DNA of 64,000 nucleotides, from the NCBI RefSeq assembly GCF_014639795.1, contig NZ_BMGC01000022.1, forward strand, positions 1 to 64,000. The letters run 5' to 3'. Below, one piece after another: positions 44,392-53,713 of this stretch. Source of the DNA: Gordonia jinhuaensis (GTDB lineage: Bacteria; Actinomycetota; Actinomycetes; Mycobacteriales; Mycobacteriaceae). The notes below the pieces were generated by a model, which saw only the letters and a program-made list of their open reading frames with translations, did not search any database and was not told where the DNA came from. The translations under genes were made by a program, and so were the position numbers. The stretch's first letter is position 1; the number at the start of each line of letters is the position of its first letter.

Positions 44392-45765
44392 GTGACAGGC
44401 GACGATCCGCGGCGGTCGATCCCTCGCACGGATGTACTGCTCGGACTGCCCGAGGTGCTCGATGCGCGCGATCGCCTCGGCGAGATCCGCATCCGTGGGA
44501 TCATCCACGATGTTCAGGCCAGGGCACGTCGTGGCGAATTGGCCCCGAGCGCCGTCGGGTCTGAGGTCGTAGCCGCAGTGCGGGGCGAGAGTGCGTCGAG
44601 TCTGGGTGCGGTTCTCAACGCCACCGGCGTCATCGTGCACACGAACCTCGGCAGGGCACCACTGTCGGACACCGCAGTTGCCGCAGTGGTCGAGGCGAGT
44701 GGATATGTCGACGTCGAACTGGATCTGGCATCGGGTAAGCGATCCACACGCGGCGTCGGCGTGCGGGAGGCGCTGGTGCGGGCATGTCCGGCCGCGGGCG
44801 ACGCCCTGGTGGTCAACAATGGTGCCGCAGCCCTCATGCTGGCGTGTACCGCCTTTGCCGCCGGCCGCGAGGTCGTGATCTCGCGCGGAGAGATGATCGA
44901 GATCGGCGCGGGATTCCGGCTCACCGACCTCATCGTCTCCACGGGTGTGCGACTGCGTGAGGTCGGCACGACCAATCGCACCCACCTGCGTGACTATGCC
45001 GACGCGTTCTCGCCCGCCGGACTCTCACCAGGTGCCGGGTTGCCCTCGGGCGCAGGGCAATACGATCCGCGCAGCGTAGAGTACCATGTCGGCGCGATCC
45101 TCAAGGTGCACCCGAGTAACTTCCGGGTGCAGGGATTCACCGCATCGGCGGGACTGTCGGAACTCCGCGATCTCGCACATCAGTATGGTGTCCCGCTGAT
45201 CGTGGACCTGGGAAGTGGTCTGCTGCACCATGATTGGGCCCTTCCCGACGAGCCGGATGCGACGTCGGCACTCGAGGCGGGTGCGGACGTGGTGATCGCC
45301 AGCGGAGACAAGCTACTGGGCGGGCCGCAGGCCGGGATCCTCCTCGGCGACAAGGATGTGATCGCGCGGTTGGCCACGCATCCGCTGGCACGAGCGGTAC
45401 GCACGGACAAGCTCACCCTCGCCGCCCTCGAAGCCACCCTCACCGGACCGCAGCCACCGGTCACGCGCTACCTGCACGTCGACCCGGAAAGAGTGAAGCA
45501 GCGCACCGAGCGACTCGCCGGCGAACTCGGGGTGCCGATCGTCGAATGTGACGGCCGGGTGGGCGGTGGGGGCGCGCCCGGGGTCCGACTCCCGGGATGG
45601 GCTCTGCGACTGCCTGTTTCGGTTGCCGGGCCGCTGCGCACCGGGGATCCGGCCGTCCTCGCGCGGGTGCACGCGGATGCGTGTCTGGTGGACCTGCGGT
45701 GTATCCCCGAACGTGACGACGAGCGGTTGCTCACCGCGTTGCGTGCGCAGATCCCGGCGAGTTGA
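44392..45765 (+). CDS. selA: L-seryl-tRNA(Sec) selenium transferase
   Basis: 457 residues, near the usual 460. PLP-dependent fold-type I enzyme: VNNGAAALMLAC binds the cofactor phosphate, and K307 in VIASGDKLLGGPQAG is the PLP lysine. Other family marks: GVIVHTNLGRAPLS and YVDVELDLASGKRSTRG. It converts Ser-tRNA-Sec into Sec-tRNA-Sec with selenophosphate. GTG 44392 is chosen because AGGAGG lies 5-10 bases before it; the longer frame would begin in the tRNA. It is close to selC and 12 bases from selB, so probably one unit. Confidence 0.95.
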   Translation: MTGDDPRRSIPRTDVLLGLPEVLDARDRLGEIRIRGIIHDVQARARRGELAPSAVGSEVVAAVRGESASSLGAVLNATGVIVHTNLGRAPLSDTAVAAVVEASGYVDVELDLASGKRSTRGVGVREALVRACPAAGDALVVNNGAAALMLACTAFAAGREVVISRGEMIEIGAGFRLTDLIVSTGVRLREVGTTNRTHLRDYADAFSPAGLSPGAGLPSGAGQYDPRSVEYHVGAILKVHPSNFRVQGFTASAGLSELRDLAHQYGVPLIVDLGSGLLHHDWALPDEPDATSALEAGADVVIASGDKLLGGPQAGILLGDKDVIARLATHPLARAVRTDKLTLAALEATLTGPQPPVTRYLHVDPERVKQRTERLAGELGVPIVECDGRVGGGGAPGVRLPGWALRLPVSVAGPLRTGDPAVLARVHADACLVDLRCIPERDDERLLTALRAQIPAS

Positions 45766-45777
45766 GCGGGCGAACAG

Positions 45778-47601
45778 ATGTACGTAGTCGCCACGGCGGG
45801 GCATGTGGACCACGGCAAGAGCACGTTGGTGCGCGCGCTGACCGGCATCGAACCCGACCGCCTCGCCGAGGAGAAGCGCCGCGGACTCACCATCGATCTC
45901 GGATTCGCCTGGACCACACTGCCGTCGGGTGCCGACGTCGCGTTCGTCGATGTCCCCGGCCATGAACGGTTCATCGGCAACATGCTCGCCGGCGTGGGGC
46001 CCGCGCCGGTGGTGATGTTCGTGGTGGCCGCCGACGACGGATGGCGGTCTCAATCGTCGGAACATCGTGATGCGTTGGCGGCGTTGGGGATCGATCGCGG
46101 GGTGGTAGTGATCTCGCGCGCTGATCGTGCCGATCGACACCGCATCGAGGCCACTCGTGCGCAAGTGCGAGACGAACTCGCCGGAACCGGGCTGGGCGGG
46201 TCGCCGATCGTCGTGGTGTCGGCGGTCGGACGACTCGGGATGACCGAACTGTCGAATGCACTCGATGGTGTCCTGCGATCGACTCCTGAGCCGGATCGCA
46301 CTGAGCGAGTGCGGATGTGGGTGGACCGATCGTTCGTGATCGCCGGCGCCGGCACGGTCGTCACTGGCACCCTGGCAGCGGGTTGTGTCCGTGTCGGCGA
46401 CACCCTTGCTCTGAGTGGCACCAGTGCGGTCGAGACCGTGTCCGTTCGCGGAATCCAAACCGAGGAGAGCGAGGTCGATGAGATCGGCCCGGTGTCCCGG
46501 GTGGCGCTGAATCTTCGGGGTGTGGGTGTCGGCGACGTCGTGCGCGGCGACGTCCTGCTGACGCCGGATACCTGGCCGGTGACGGCGATCGCGGACGTGC
46601 GGCGTGTGACAGGACCGGCTTTCGGCGACAGCCCCGTTCACCTGACCGCTCATGCAGGTACCGCCGCGATCGCCGCGCGTGTACGTCCGCTCGACGCTGA
46701 TCATGCTCGGCTGCAGCTGGATCGGCCACTGCCGCTGATCCGGGGTGATCGCATCGTGCTGCGCGATCCCGGCAATGCCGTCATCACCGGCGTCGAGGTG
46801 CTCGACAACGACCCACCGGCGCTCACCCGGCGTGGCGACGCGGGCCGTCGCGCGGCGACGCTGCGAGAATCGGCTGTCGATGGCGGCGGCGCGCTGCGTG
46901 CCGAGGTGTCGCGGCGCGGTGCGGTGACGGTGGATGCGCTGCGCCGGTCGGGCCTTCTAGTGGACGGCGAGGATCAACTGCTCGCCGAGACGACCGCGCG
47001 CGAACTCATCCACCGGGGCGCCTGGTTGATCTCGCGGGATGTGCTCGAGCGCTGGTCGCATCAGTTGTGCGACCTGATATCTGCTGTGCACCACAATGAT
47101 CCGCTCGCACCGGGGTTGTCGCTCGCATCGGTGTCGTCGAGTCTGGGATTGCCGTCCGATGAGTTGACGGCGGTGGTGGTCGAGGAGGCCGGGGTCGACT
47201 CGCGTGCCGGTTATCTCGCGCTCGCCGGACGAGGTGTCGACCTGACCGGGATCGAGACGTCGCTCGCGGAACTGGAGTATCGGCTGGGAGAGAATCCGTT
47301 TGCCGCGCCCGAGGCGCGCGATCTCCACGCGTGGGGTTTGGGTGCCAAGGAACTCGCCGCAGCCGAACGTGCCGGACGGTTGCTGCGGCTGGGGGACTCG
47401 GTGGTGCTGTTGCCCAGCGGTCCGGCTCTGGCCATGCGAGAACTGGCGCGACTTCGCCAGCCCTTCACCACCAGCGACGCCCGTCAGGCATTGGGCACCA
47501 CCCGGCGGGTCGCCATCCCGTTGCTCGAGTATCTCGACGCGCGCGGCTGGACTCGACGTATCGACGCCGGCCACCGGGAAGTGGTCGGGGGCCGGGGATG
47601 A
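45778..47601 (+). CDS. selB: Selenocysteine-specific translation elongation factor
   Basis: 607 residues. G domain at the N terminus: GHVDHGKST (residues 8-16), DVPGHERFIGNML for the switch II region, and a divergent G4 (VISRADRAD instead of NKxD). Then domains 2 and 3 of EF-Tu type and a C-terminal set of winged helices (about residues 400-607; for example RAGRLLRLGDSVVLLPSGPAL) that binds the SECIS hairpin. It delivers Sec-tRNA to UGA codons. It starts 12 bases after selA. The C-terminal region fits the usual length for SelB. Confidence 0.95.
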   Translation: MYVVATAGHVDHGKSTLVRALTGIEPDRLAEEKRRGLTIDLGFAWTTLPSGADVAFVDVPGHERFIGNMLAGVGPAPVVMFVVAADDGWRSQSSEHRDALAALGIDRGVVVISRADRADRHRIEATRAQVRDELAGTGLGGSPIVVVSAVGRLGMTELSNALDGVLRSTPEPDRTERVRMWVDRSFVIAGAGTVVTGTLAAGCVRVGDTLALSGTSAVETVSVRGIQTEESEVDEIGPVSRVALNLRGVGVGDVVRGDVLLTPDTWPVTAIADVRRVTGPAFGDSPVHLTAHAGTAAIAARVRPLDADHARLQLDRPLPLIRGDRIVLRDPGNAVITGVEVLDNDPPALTRRGDAGRRAATLRESAVDGGGALRAEVSRRGAVTVDALRRSGLLVDGEDQLLAETTARELIHRGAWLISRDVLERWSHQLCDLISAVHHNDPLAPGLSLASVSSSLGLPSDELTAVVVEEAGVDSRAGYLALAGRGVDLTGIETSLAELEYRLGENPFAAPEARDLHAWGLGAKELAAAERAGRLLRLGDSVVLLPSGPALAMRELARLRQPFTTSDARQALGTTRRVAIPLLEYLDARGWTRRIDAGHREVVGGRG

Positions 47602-47623
47602 TCGAGCGCCGTAGGATCTGACA

Positions 47624-48193
47624 GTGATGGACAGCGACGCAGGGATGCACGACAGCGACGCGGGGCGGGGGGATGTGGGCGGGGAGCCCGACGGCCTTCG
47701 CGTGCCGACAGCCGCCCAGGTGAGTGACCTCAAAGAGCGCATCTACGTGACGTTCACCGGGTTGGCCATCGTTCTGGCACTGTCAGTTCCGGGTCAATCC
47801 GACGATCCGGCAGAGGCGTTCGCGGTGCTCGCGGTCGGTATTCTCGCGGTGACCGCAGCGAGTCTGGCCGCCGACATCATCGCCCATCTCGTGGTCCACC
47901 AGCGGTTTCCGGGCGGTCATGAACTCCTGCACCAGGTGCGTACCGCGCTCGGTGCGCTCCCCACCTCGGCCATCCCGTTGTTCATGATCGGACTCGCGTG
48001 GTGCGAGGTGATCTCGCTGCACTCCGCACTGCAGGCGGCCGGCTGGTTCTACATCGCCGGACTCGCCGCGATCGTCTTCCTCGCCATCCACCGGACCGAC
48101 GTCGGACTGCTGCGCAAGTTGATGGCGTTACTGATCGTGGTGATCATCGCACTGGTGGTGCTGCTCATCCAGACCCTTGCGCACCTCCACTGA
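47624..48193 (+). CDS. Hypothetical membrane protein (four helices)
   Basis: 189 residues (188 from the ATG at 47627). A 40-residue acidic N terminus is followed by VSDLKERIYVTFTGLAIVLALS and three more hydrophobic helices, with the last ending at LLIQTLAHLH. The layout fits small membrane proteins of the DUF family with unknown role. It begins 22 bases after selB in the same direction, so may be transcribed with it, though no selenium function is implied. The motif HLVVHQRFPGGHELLHQ is notable for its histidines. Confidence 0.65.
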   Translation: MMDSDAGMHDSDAGRGDVGGEPDGLRVPTAAQVSDLKERIYVTFTGLAIVLALSVPGQSDDPAEAFAVLAVGILAVTAASLAADIIAHLVVHQRFPGGHELLHQVRTALGALPTSAIPLFMIGLAWCEVISLHSALQAAGWFYIAGLAAIVFLAIHRTDVGLLRKLMALLIVVIIALVVLLIQTLAHLH

Positions 48194-48263
48194 GGAGAAG
48201 TAGTGCGCTCACGTGCGAGAGCCCTCGCGCGCGAGTTCCCCCGACCGGCAGGAGCCGAACAGC

Positions 48264-49742
48264 ATGACCGATCCGCAGGCGAGCGGCGCAGCCGGCCCCG
48301 GCGCCGACCCACGGCGGTGGAGAGCGCTCGGAGTCTGTCTCGTCGTCGGATTCATGACATTGCTCGACGTGTCGATCGTCAACGTGGCACTGCCCTCGAT
48401 CAGTCGCGGGCTCGGCGCGAGCAGCGCCGATCTGTCGTGGGTGGTGTCGGGATATGCGCTGACATTCGGCCTCGTACTGGTGCCGGCCGGGCGGATCGGC
48501 GACGCCCGCGGACGGCGAACCGTCTTCATGGCCGGTCTCGCCGCGTTCACCCTCGCCTCGGCCGCCTGCGGGCTCGCCCCGACCCCGATGCTGCTGGTGA
48601 TTGCCCGGTTGGTGCAGGGAGCCGCGGCCGGTTTCCTCACGCCGCAGGTGACCGGACTGATCCAGTTGCTGTTCCGGGGTCCCGAACGTGGTCGGGCATT
48701 CGGCTTGTTCGGCGTGGTGGTGGGCATCTCGACCGCGATCGGGCCGCTGCTCGGGGGACTGCTCATCGCCGCCGGCGGCGAGACGTCGGGGTGGCGGTGG
48801 ATCTTCTTCGTCAACGTGCCGATCGGCATCGTCGCTCTCGTGGGTGCCTACCGGCTCATCCCGGCGCGGCCGAATGAGACGAAACAACCGCTGACGTGGC
48901 GGACATTCGATCCGGTGGGCGTGGTGCTCCTCGGCGTCGCGGTGGTGTCGCTGATGCTCCCGCTCGTGCAGGAACAGCAGTGGCACGGCAGCGGGAAGTG
49001 GCTTCTGCTGCTGGTCGCCGCGGTGTTCGCGGCAGCGTTCTGGCTGTGGGAGCGCTACCTCACCCGTACCGGCCGCGACCCGCTGGTCGACTTGTCGTTG
49101 TTCAGGATTCGCTCGTACAGCAGTGGATGTCTCATCGGGATGCTGTATTTCGGCGGCTTCACCACCATCTTCTTCACCTTCACCCTCCTGCTCCAGGAGG
49201 GTGAGCACTATTCGGCACTCGAGGCGGGGCTGGCGACCACACCGTTCGCGGTCGGGTCGGCGATCGCCGCGCGGGTCGGCGGAAATCTGGTGGGGCGGCT
49301 GGGCCGACGACTGGTGGTGATCGGCCTGATGATGGTGACGGTGGGGCTGCTTGTTGCCATTCTCGCGGTGGACCTCGACTCGGGTCGGTCGGTGGCGTTC
49401 TCCACCGCGCTGCCGCTGCTGTTCGCGGGATTCGGTTCGGGTCTGGTGATCTCGCCCAACCAAACCGTGACACTCAGCGAGGTGCCCGTGACCCGGGCAG
49501 GCATCGCCGGCGCCGTTCAGCAGACCGGTCAGCGGATTGGGACCGCGGCGGGCATCGCGCTGGTTGGTGCAGTGTTCTTCGCGCGGCTGTCGGCCACCGG
49601 ATCGGAATCCAGGGCGTTCATCGATGCCACCGCGATCACCATCGCACTCATCGTGGTCGCCCTGATCGTGGCCGCGATCGATTGGGCCGTGACGCGCAGA
49701 ACTGGTCGGCAGGCAGGCGCCAGCGAGAGTGCGCCGGCGTAA
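48264..49742 (+). CDS. DHA2-family MFS drug exporter (EmrB/QacA-like)
   Basis: 492 residues, about 14 helices. Conserved motifs of 14-helix exporters: LLDVSIVNVALPSISRGL at the first helix, LVPAGRIGDARGRRTVF (motif A) and LVQGAAAGFLTPQVTGLI (motif C-like region). It should use proton motive force to export drugs or a metabolite. ATG 48264 with AGGAGC upstream; the longer frame from 48213 lacks a site. No regulator gene is adjacent. The repeat cluster follows the stop by one base. Confidence 0.88.
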   Translation: MTDPQASGAAGPGADPRRWRALGVCLVVGFMTLLDVSIVNVALPSISRGLGASSADLSWVVSGYALTFGLVLVPAGRIGDARGRRTVFMAGLAAFTLASAACGLAPTPMLLVIARLVQGAAAGFLTPQVTGLIQLLFRGPERGRAFGLFGVVVGISTAIGPLLGGLLIAAGGETSGWRWIFFVNVPIGIVALVGAYRLIPARPNETKQPLTWRTFDPVGVVLLGVAVVSLMLPLVQEQQWHGSGKWLLLLVAAVFAAAFWLWERYLTRTGRDPLVDLSLFRIRSYSSGCLIGMLYFGGFTTIFFTFTLLLQEGEHYSALEAGLATTPFAVGSAIAARVGGNLVGRLGRRLVVIGLMMVTVGLLVAILAVDLDSGRSVAFSTALPLLFAGFGSGLVISPNQTVTLSEVPVTRAGIAGAVQQTGQRIGTAAGIALVGAVFFARLSATGSESRAFIDATAITIALIVVALIVAAIDWAVTRRTGRQAGASESAPA

Positions 49743-49743
49743 G

Positions 49744-50049
49744 AACTGGTTGCGTTTGTGGGGGTGGCTGCCGGTCGTGAACTGGTTGCGTTTGTGCTCG
49801 CGCAGCCAGTTTTGGCGTTCGCATCCTTTGCAATGGTTGCGTGTGTGGGAAGTGGTTGCGTTGAGACAGACGCGACCAGTTCGTGGGGGCGGGTGGACAG
49901 ACGCGGCCAGTTTTGACGGATGCGACCAGTTTTGGCGTACGCATCCTTTGCAATGGTTGCGTGTGTGGGAAGTGGTCGCGTTCAGACAAACGCAACCAGT
50001 TCGTGGGGCCGGGGTGGACAGACGCAACCAGTTCTGCACGACCAGTTCG
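49744..50049. repeat. Intergenic repeat cluster, GAACTGGTTGCG family (copy B)
   Basis: The same family as at 35981-36230. GAACTGGTTGCG or a close form occurs near 49744, 49779 and 49852, and complement forms near 49887-49895, 49925 and 50027. The longer conserved block that starts GCATCCTTTGCAATGG occurs at 49821 and again at 49941, that is a repeated 120-bp unit. The 3' end abuts the stop of the OPT gene. Confidence 0.85.
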
Positions 50050-50050
50050 C

Positions 50051-52081
50051 TCACTCGTCGCCGACCGGATCGCTCGCGGCGCGTTGGGTTCGTCGGTAGA
50101 GCCAGCCGATCAGGAGGACGAAGACGAACAAGCCCAGGAGTTGGGCCCAGTTGCTGTTCCAGCCGTCGCCGACCACCGACAGCGGCTCTTCCTTACCGGT
50201 GCCCGCCACCACCGCGGCGAAGAACACGCCGTACATACTCTCGCCGACGATCAGGCCGGTGGCCAGCAGGATGCCCAGTCGCTTCTTGCGTTCGCGGGTG
50301 CGGTCATCGGCCGACGAGCGGGCGGCCCAGCGGTTGTAGTAGGCGCCGATGAACGCACCGATCGGGATGACCAGCGTCAGCGACATCGGCAGATACATCC
50401 CCATCCCGACCGCCAGGGGTGGGAGCCGGATGCGGTTGGCGGTGGCCTTGCCGAGGACCTCGTCGACGATGATCACACCGATTCCGATGAGCGCGCCGAG
50501 CCCGATCAGCGCCCAATCCAGCGACCCACCGAACACGCCTTTGACCAGCGACGAGATGAGCGCGGCCTGTGGTGCGGCCAGTGCATCACTCTTGGCCCCG
50601 GGGGCGCCCTCGAATCCGAAGGCGTTCTGCATGAGTTCGAGCACCGGCGGGATCACCAGCGAACCGAAGACCACGCCGATGAGCAGGGCAACCTGCTGTT
50701 TCCACGGCGTGGACCCGACCAGTTGGCCGGTCTTGAGGTCCTGCAGGTTGTCGTTGGAGATGGTCGCGACCCCGAAGACCACCGCAGAGGTGAACAGCGT
50801 GTAGGCGATCAGCGCCGCGGACTGATCGGTGTCGGCATGGCCGTAGACCACTTTCAGCAGCAGCGCGGCGGCGATCGCGACCAGGATGCCGACTCCGGAG
50901 ATCGGGCTGTTGGAGGAGCCGATGAGCCCGGCCATGTATCCGCAGACCGCCGCGACGATGAGGCCGATGATCAAAATGAACGCGATGCAGACGGTGATGA
51001 GCAACGGTTCGGAATCGGCGAGTGCGGTGTCGTGGAGGAAATCCCACAGCAGCCAGCCGATCGGGATCATCAACAGCAGCACCACGATCCCGACGATCTG
51101 GATCGGGATGTCGCGTTCGGTGACGTCCACGGTGTGCCCGGAGCGTCGTTCGCGCGCCGAGGCCGCCGCCTCGACCATGCCGGACAGGATCGGCCCCAGG
51201 ATCTTGACCAGCGTCCAGACGGCCGCGACCGCGATCGCACCGGCGCCGACGAATCGGACGTCGGAGGAGAACACGCTGTCGACGGCGTCGGTGATGTCGC
51301 CGGTACCGGGGATATGCCCGGAGCTGCGGATGGGAAGGATGATGAAATAGGCGATCACCAGGCCGACCAGCATCGCCACGCCGACGGTGACACCGACCAG
51401 ATGCCCCACACCGATGAGGGCCAGGGACAGACTCGCACCCAGCAACGTACCGCCGGAACCGATGCGCACCGCCGCCGACAGTGAGTTGCTGATGACCTTC
51501 ATCGACGACAGCAGGCTGAACAGTGCTGCGGCGATCGAGGCGGTGGTGATGGTGCGCAGGCCGGTCTTGTTGTCGGCTGCGCCTTCTCCGGTCTCGCCGA
51601 CCTTGAGGACTTCCGCGGCAGCCACACCCTCGGGATAGGGCAGATCCGACCCGGTGACCAGTGCGCGCCGCAACGGGATCGAGTACATGACGCCCAGTGC
51701 GCCGCCGAATGCGCAGACGCCCACGGTGATCCAGTACGGGAACCCGGTCCACCAACCGACCATGATCAGGCCGGGGAGTACGAAGATGATCGCCGACAGC
51801 GTTCCCGCCGCAGAGGCGATGGTCTGCACGATGTTGTTCTCGCGGATGGAATGATTGGCGAAATAGCGCAGAACGGCCATCGAGATCACGGCGGCCGGAA
51901 TCGAGGTGGCGAAGGTCAGTCCCACCTTGAGCCCCAGATACACGTTGGCGGCGGTGAACACCAGGGTGATCAGGCCGCCGAGGATGATCCCGCGGACGGT
52001 CAGCTCTCGCATCCCGGACGGTTGACGCGTGGGCGTTTCGGTGGAACCCGTTGTGGACAACCGCGCACTCCTGCCTGACAT
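50051..52081 (-). CDS. OPT-family oligopeptide transporter
   Basis: 676 residues, about 16 helices. Early blocks ELTVRGIILGGLITLVFTAANVYLGLKVGLTFATSIPAAVIS, in pieces RGIILGGLI and YLGLKVGLTFATSIPAAV, and YPEGVAAAEVLKVGE are typical of the OPT superfamily (bacterial branch near YSL). Such proteins take up oligopeptides, or metal complexes with peptide-like ligands, by proton symport. ATG 52081 is used; GTG 52084 is adjacent. No metallochaperone or peptidase is linked. The last bases lie against the intergenic repeat cluster. Confidence 0.9.
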   Translation of the reverse strand: MSGRSARLSTTGSTETPTRQPSGMRELTVRGIILGGLITLVFTAANVYLGLKVGLTFATSIPAAVISMAVLRYFANHSIRENNIVQTIASAAGTLSAIIFVLPGLIMVGWWTGFPYWITVGVCAFGGALGVMYSIPLRRALVTGSDLPYPEGVAAAEVLKVGETGEGAADNKTGLRTITTASIAAALFSLLSSMKVISNSLSAAVRIGSGGTLLGASLSLALIGVGHLVGVTVGVAMLVGLVIAYFIILPIRSSGHIPGTGDITDAVDSVFSSDVRFVGAGAIAVAAVWTLVKILGPILSGMVEAAASARERRSGHTVDVTERDIPIQIVGIVVLLLMIPIGWLLWDFLHDTALADSEPLLITVCIAFILIIGLIVAAVCGYMAGLIGSSNSPISGVGILVAIAAALLLKVVYGHADTDQSAALIAYTLFTSAVVFGVATISNDNLQDLKTGQLVGSTPWKQQVALLIGVVFGSLVIPPVLELMQNAFGFEGAPGAKSDALAAPQAALISSLVKGVFGGSLDWALIGLGALIGIGVIIVDEVLGKATANRIRLPPLAVGMGMYLPMSLTLVIPIGAFIGAYYNRWAARSSADDRTRERKKRLGILLATGLIVGESMYGVFFAAVVAGTGKEEPLSVVGDGWNSNWAQLLGLFVFVLLIGWLYRRTQRAASDPVGDE

Positions 52082-52181
52082 CACCTTCGTGGCACGACCA
52101 GATCGGTCCGCACGCGCAACCGATGCGTCAACTGTAGGAGCAGATCGGTGTTGGTGGAAGGAGTCCGTACGTTATGCCGGA

Positions 52182-52910
52182 CTAGCGAATCGGTGCCGAT
52201 TCACCGAATCGTTCTGTGCGGATACGGCCGGGGTCATGCCCGGCGCCGATCATCGCCGCGGCGCAGAACTCCACGAACTGGTTCGTGCCGCAGATGAATA
52301 CAGTCGGATCGTCGGCAGCGGGAATCGTTGCGGCCGAGACCTCCTCGGCGACCAGTCGCGCCGCCGCCCGATCCGATCCGCCGCCCGGTCGGGTGAACAT
52401 GATGTCCACGGGAAGGCGCCGGTGATCGGTGAGAAGCGCGAACTCGTCTCGGAAATAGACCCGTTCGGGCGATCTGACCGAATACAACAGCCGGAAGGGC
52501 GTAGCCGGTGCAAGCACCTCACGCGTGCGGATCATCGACATCAGCGGGGCGACACCGGAGCCGCCGGCGATCAGCTGTACCGGGTGCGGATCGGCGGCAT
52601 CCCAGGTAAACCAGCCGCCGTTGGGGCCGAAGATCTCCAGTGGATCGCCCGGCTCCACGACGTCGACCAGATAGGGCGACACCTCACCGTCGGCGAGGGC
52701 CTCGACGGTGATCTCGGCGATACCCGGTTCGCGGACATCCGACAGCGAATACGTCCGCGCCGTGGAGTAGCCGTCCTCGGCCGTCAGACGGATGTCGATG
52801 TGCTGGCCTGGTAGTGCGCGAAATGGTTGCGAGAGTGCCAGACTCAGGGTCCGTGCGGTCGGGGTCTGCATCGTCGAGGACACCACCGTGGTGAGCTGCC
52901 ATTGGCTCAT
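52182..52910 (-). CDS. Ferredoxin-NADP reductase-like flavoprotein (no iron-sulfur domain)
   Basis: 242 residues of the FNR fold. FAD segment ARTYSLSD, isoalloxazine region EITVEALADGEVSPYL, NAD(P)H region IAGGSGVAPLMSMIRT and VFICGTNQFVEFCAAAM are present. There is no 2Fe-2S ferredoxin domain at either end, so it must pass electrons to a separate partner. The molybdopterin oxidoreductase gene is directly upstream, so electron transfer between the two is likely. ATG 52910 has GGAGGTGGGG upstream. The domain layout resembles the flavin half of bacterial nitrate or sulfite-type reductases. Confidence 0.85.
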   Translation of the reverse strand: MSQWQLTTVVSSTMQTPTARTLSLALSQPFRALPGQHIDIRLTAEDGYSTARTYSLSDVREPGIAEITVEALADGEVSPYLVDVVEPGDPLEIFGPNGGWFTWDAADPHPVQLIAGGSGVAPLMSMIRTREVLAPATPFRLLYSVRSPERVYFRDEFALLTDHRRLPVDIMFTRPGGGSDRAAARLVAEEVSAATIPAADDPTVFICGTNQFVEFCAAAMIGAGHDPGRIRTERFGESAPIR

Positions 52911-52955
52911 CCCCACCTCCTTCACACGTGACTGCCTCGTATGCGGCTCGACTCG

Positions 52956-53582
52956 TCAGGAGTAGCGCTGTTCGAGCCACGGGTCGCCGTACATGTGATA
53001 GCCGTGGCTCTCCCAGAATCCGGGGGTGTCACCGGGCATGAGACGCAGGCGCCGAACCCATTTGGCGCTCTTCCAGAAGTAGAGGTGCGGGACGAGCAGT
53101 CGCACCGGGCCGCCGTGTTCGGCTGCCAGCGGCTCGCCGTCGTAGGTGTCGACCAGCCACGCCTGTCCGTGCAGGAGATCGCGGATGGGGAGGTTGGTGG
53201 TGTAGCCGCCGTAGCAGTGGGCCATCAGATATCCCTGCTCAGCGGAGGTGTCGGTGTCGGTGTCGACCATCCCGTCGAGGACCACGTCCATCGACACCCC
53301 GCGCCAGCGCGTGTCGAACTTCGACCAGCGGGTGACGCAATGGATGTCGGTGGTGATGTCGGTGTGCGGCAGTGCGGTGAAGTCATCCCAGCGGTAACTG
53401 CGGAGCGGGCCGCCGGTCGGCTGGACGGTTAGCCGCCAGTCCGACAGCGCGATGTCGGGGGTGGGTTCGGCCGAGAGGACGGGGAAGTCGAACGTGCGGT
53501 ATTGACCGGGTGGCAGCTTGACGCCGCTGCGGTCGGGTCGTCCGACGAACCCGCGGTTGACGATGGCCATGGCGTCCATCAT
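52956..53582 (-). CDS. Sulfite-oxidase-like molybdopterin oxidoreductase
   Basis: 208 residues, matching the short single-domain sulfite oxidase/YedY-like family. The cofactor-binding Cys is in TDIHCVTRWSKFD; other marks are WRGVSMDVVL, GGPVRLLVPHLYFWKSAKWVRRL and the C-terminal GFWESHGYH. It lacks a signal peptide, so it is probably cytosolic. It would move oxygen to or from a small substrate using molybdopterin. It starts 45 bases before the flavin reductase gene on the same strand. The ATG may be 53582, 53579 or 53570. Confidence 0.87.
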   Translation of the reverse strand: MMDAMAIVNRGFVGRPDRSGVKLPPGQYRTFDFPVLSAEPTPDIALSDWRLTVQPTGGPLRSYRWDDFTALPHTDITTDIHCVTRWSKFDTRWRGVSMDVVLDGMVDTDTDTSAEQGYLMAHCYGGYTTNLPIRDLLHGQAWLVDTYDGEPLAAEHGGPVRLLVPHLYFWKSAKWVRRLRLMPGDTPGFWESHGYHMYGDPWLEQRYS

Positions 53583-53591
53583 GCCCGGGCA

Positions 53592-53626
53592 ACCGGTGCC
53601 CCCGCATGGGGCTCGGGGGCACCGGT
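53592..53626 (-). terminator. Hairpin terminator of the lipocalin gene
   Basis: A perfect 13-bp stem (53592-53604 with 53614-53626) with a 9-base loop, 88 bases after the lipocalin stop. Confidence 0.65.
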
Positions 53627-53713
53627 GTTCTGCTCGGCGCTGAGCAGCCGTAGTCGGGGCAGCCGTACTCGCCGCCGCCGTCCGGGTTTCGAGCGCCGGA
53701 TATCAGGGGGTGT

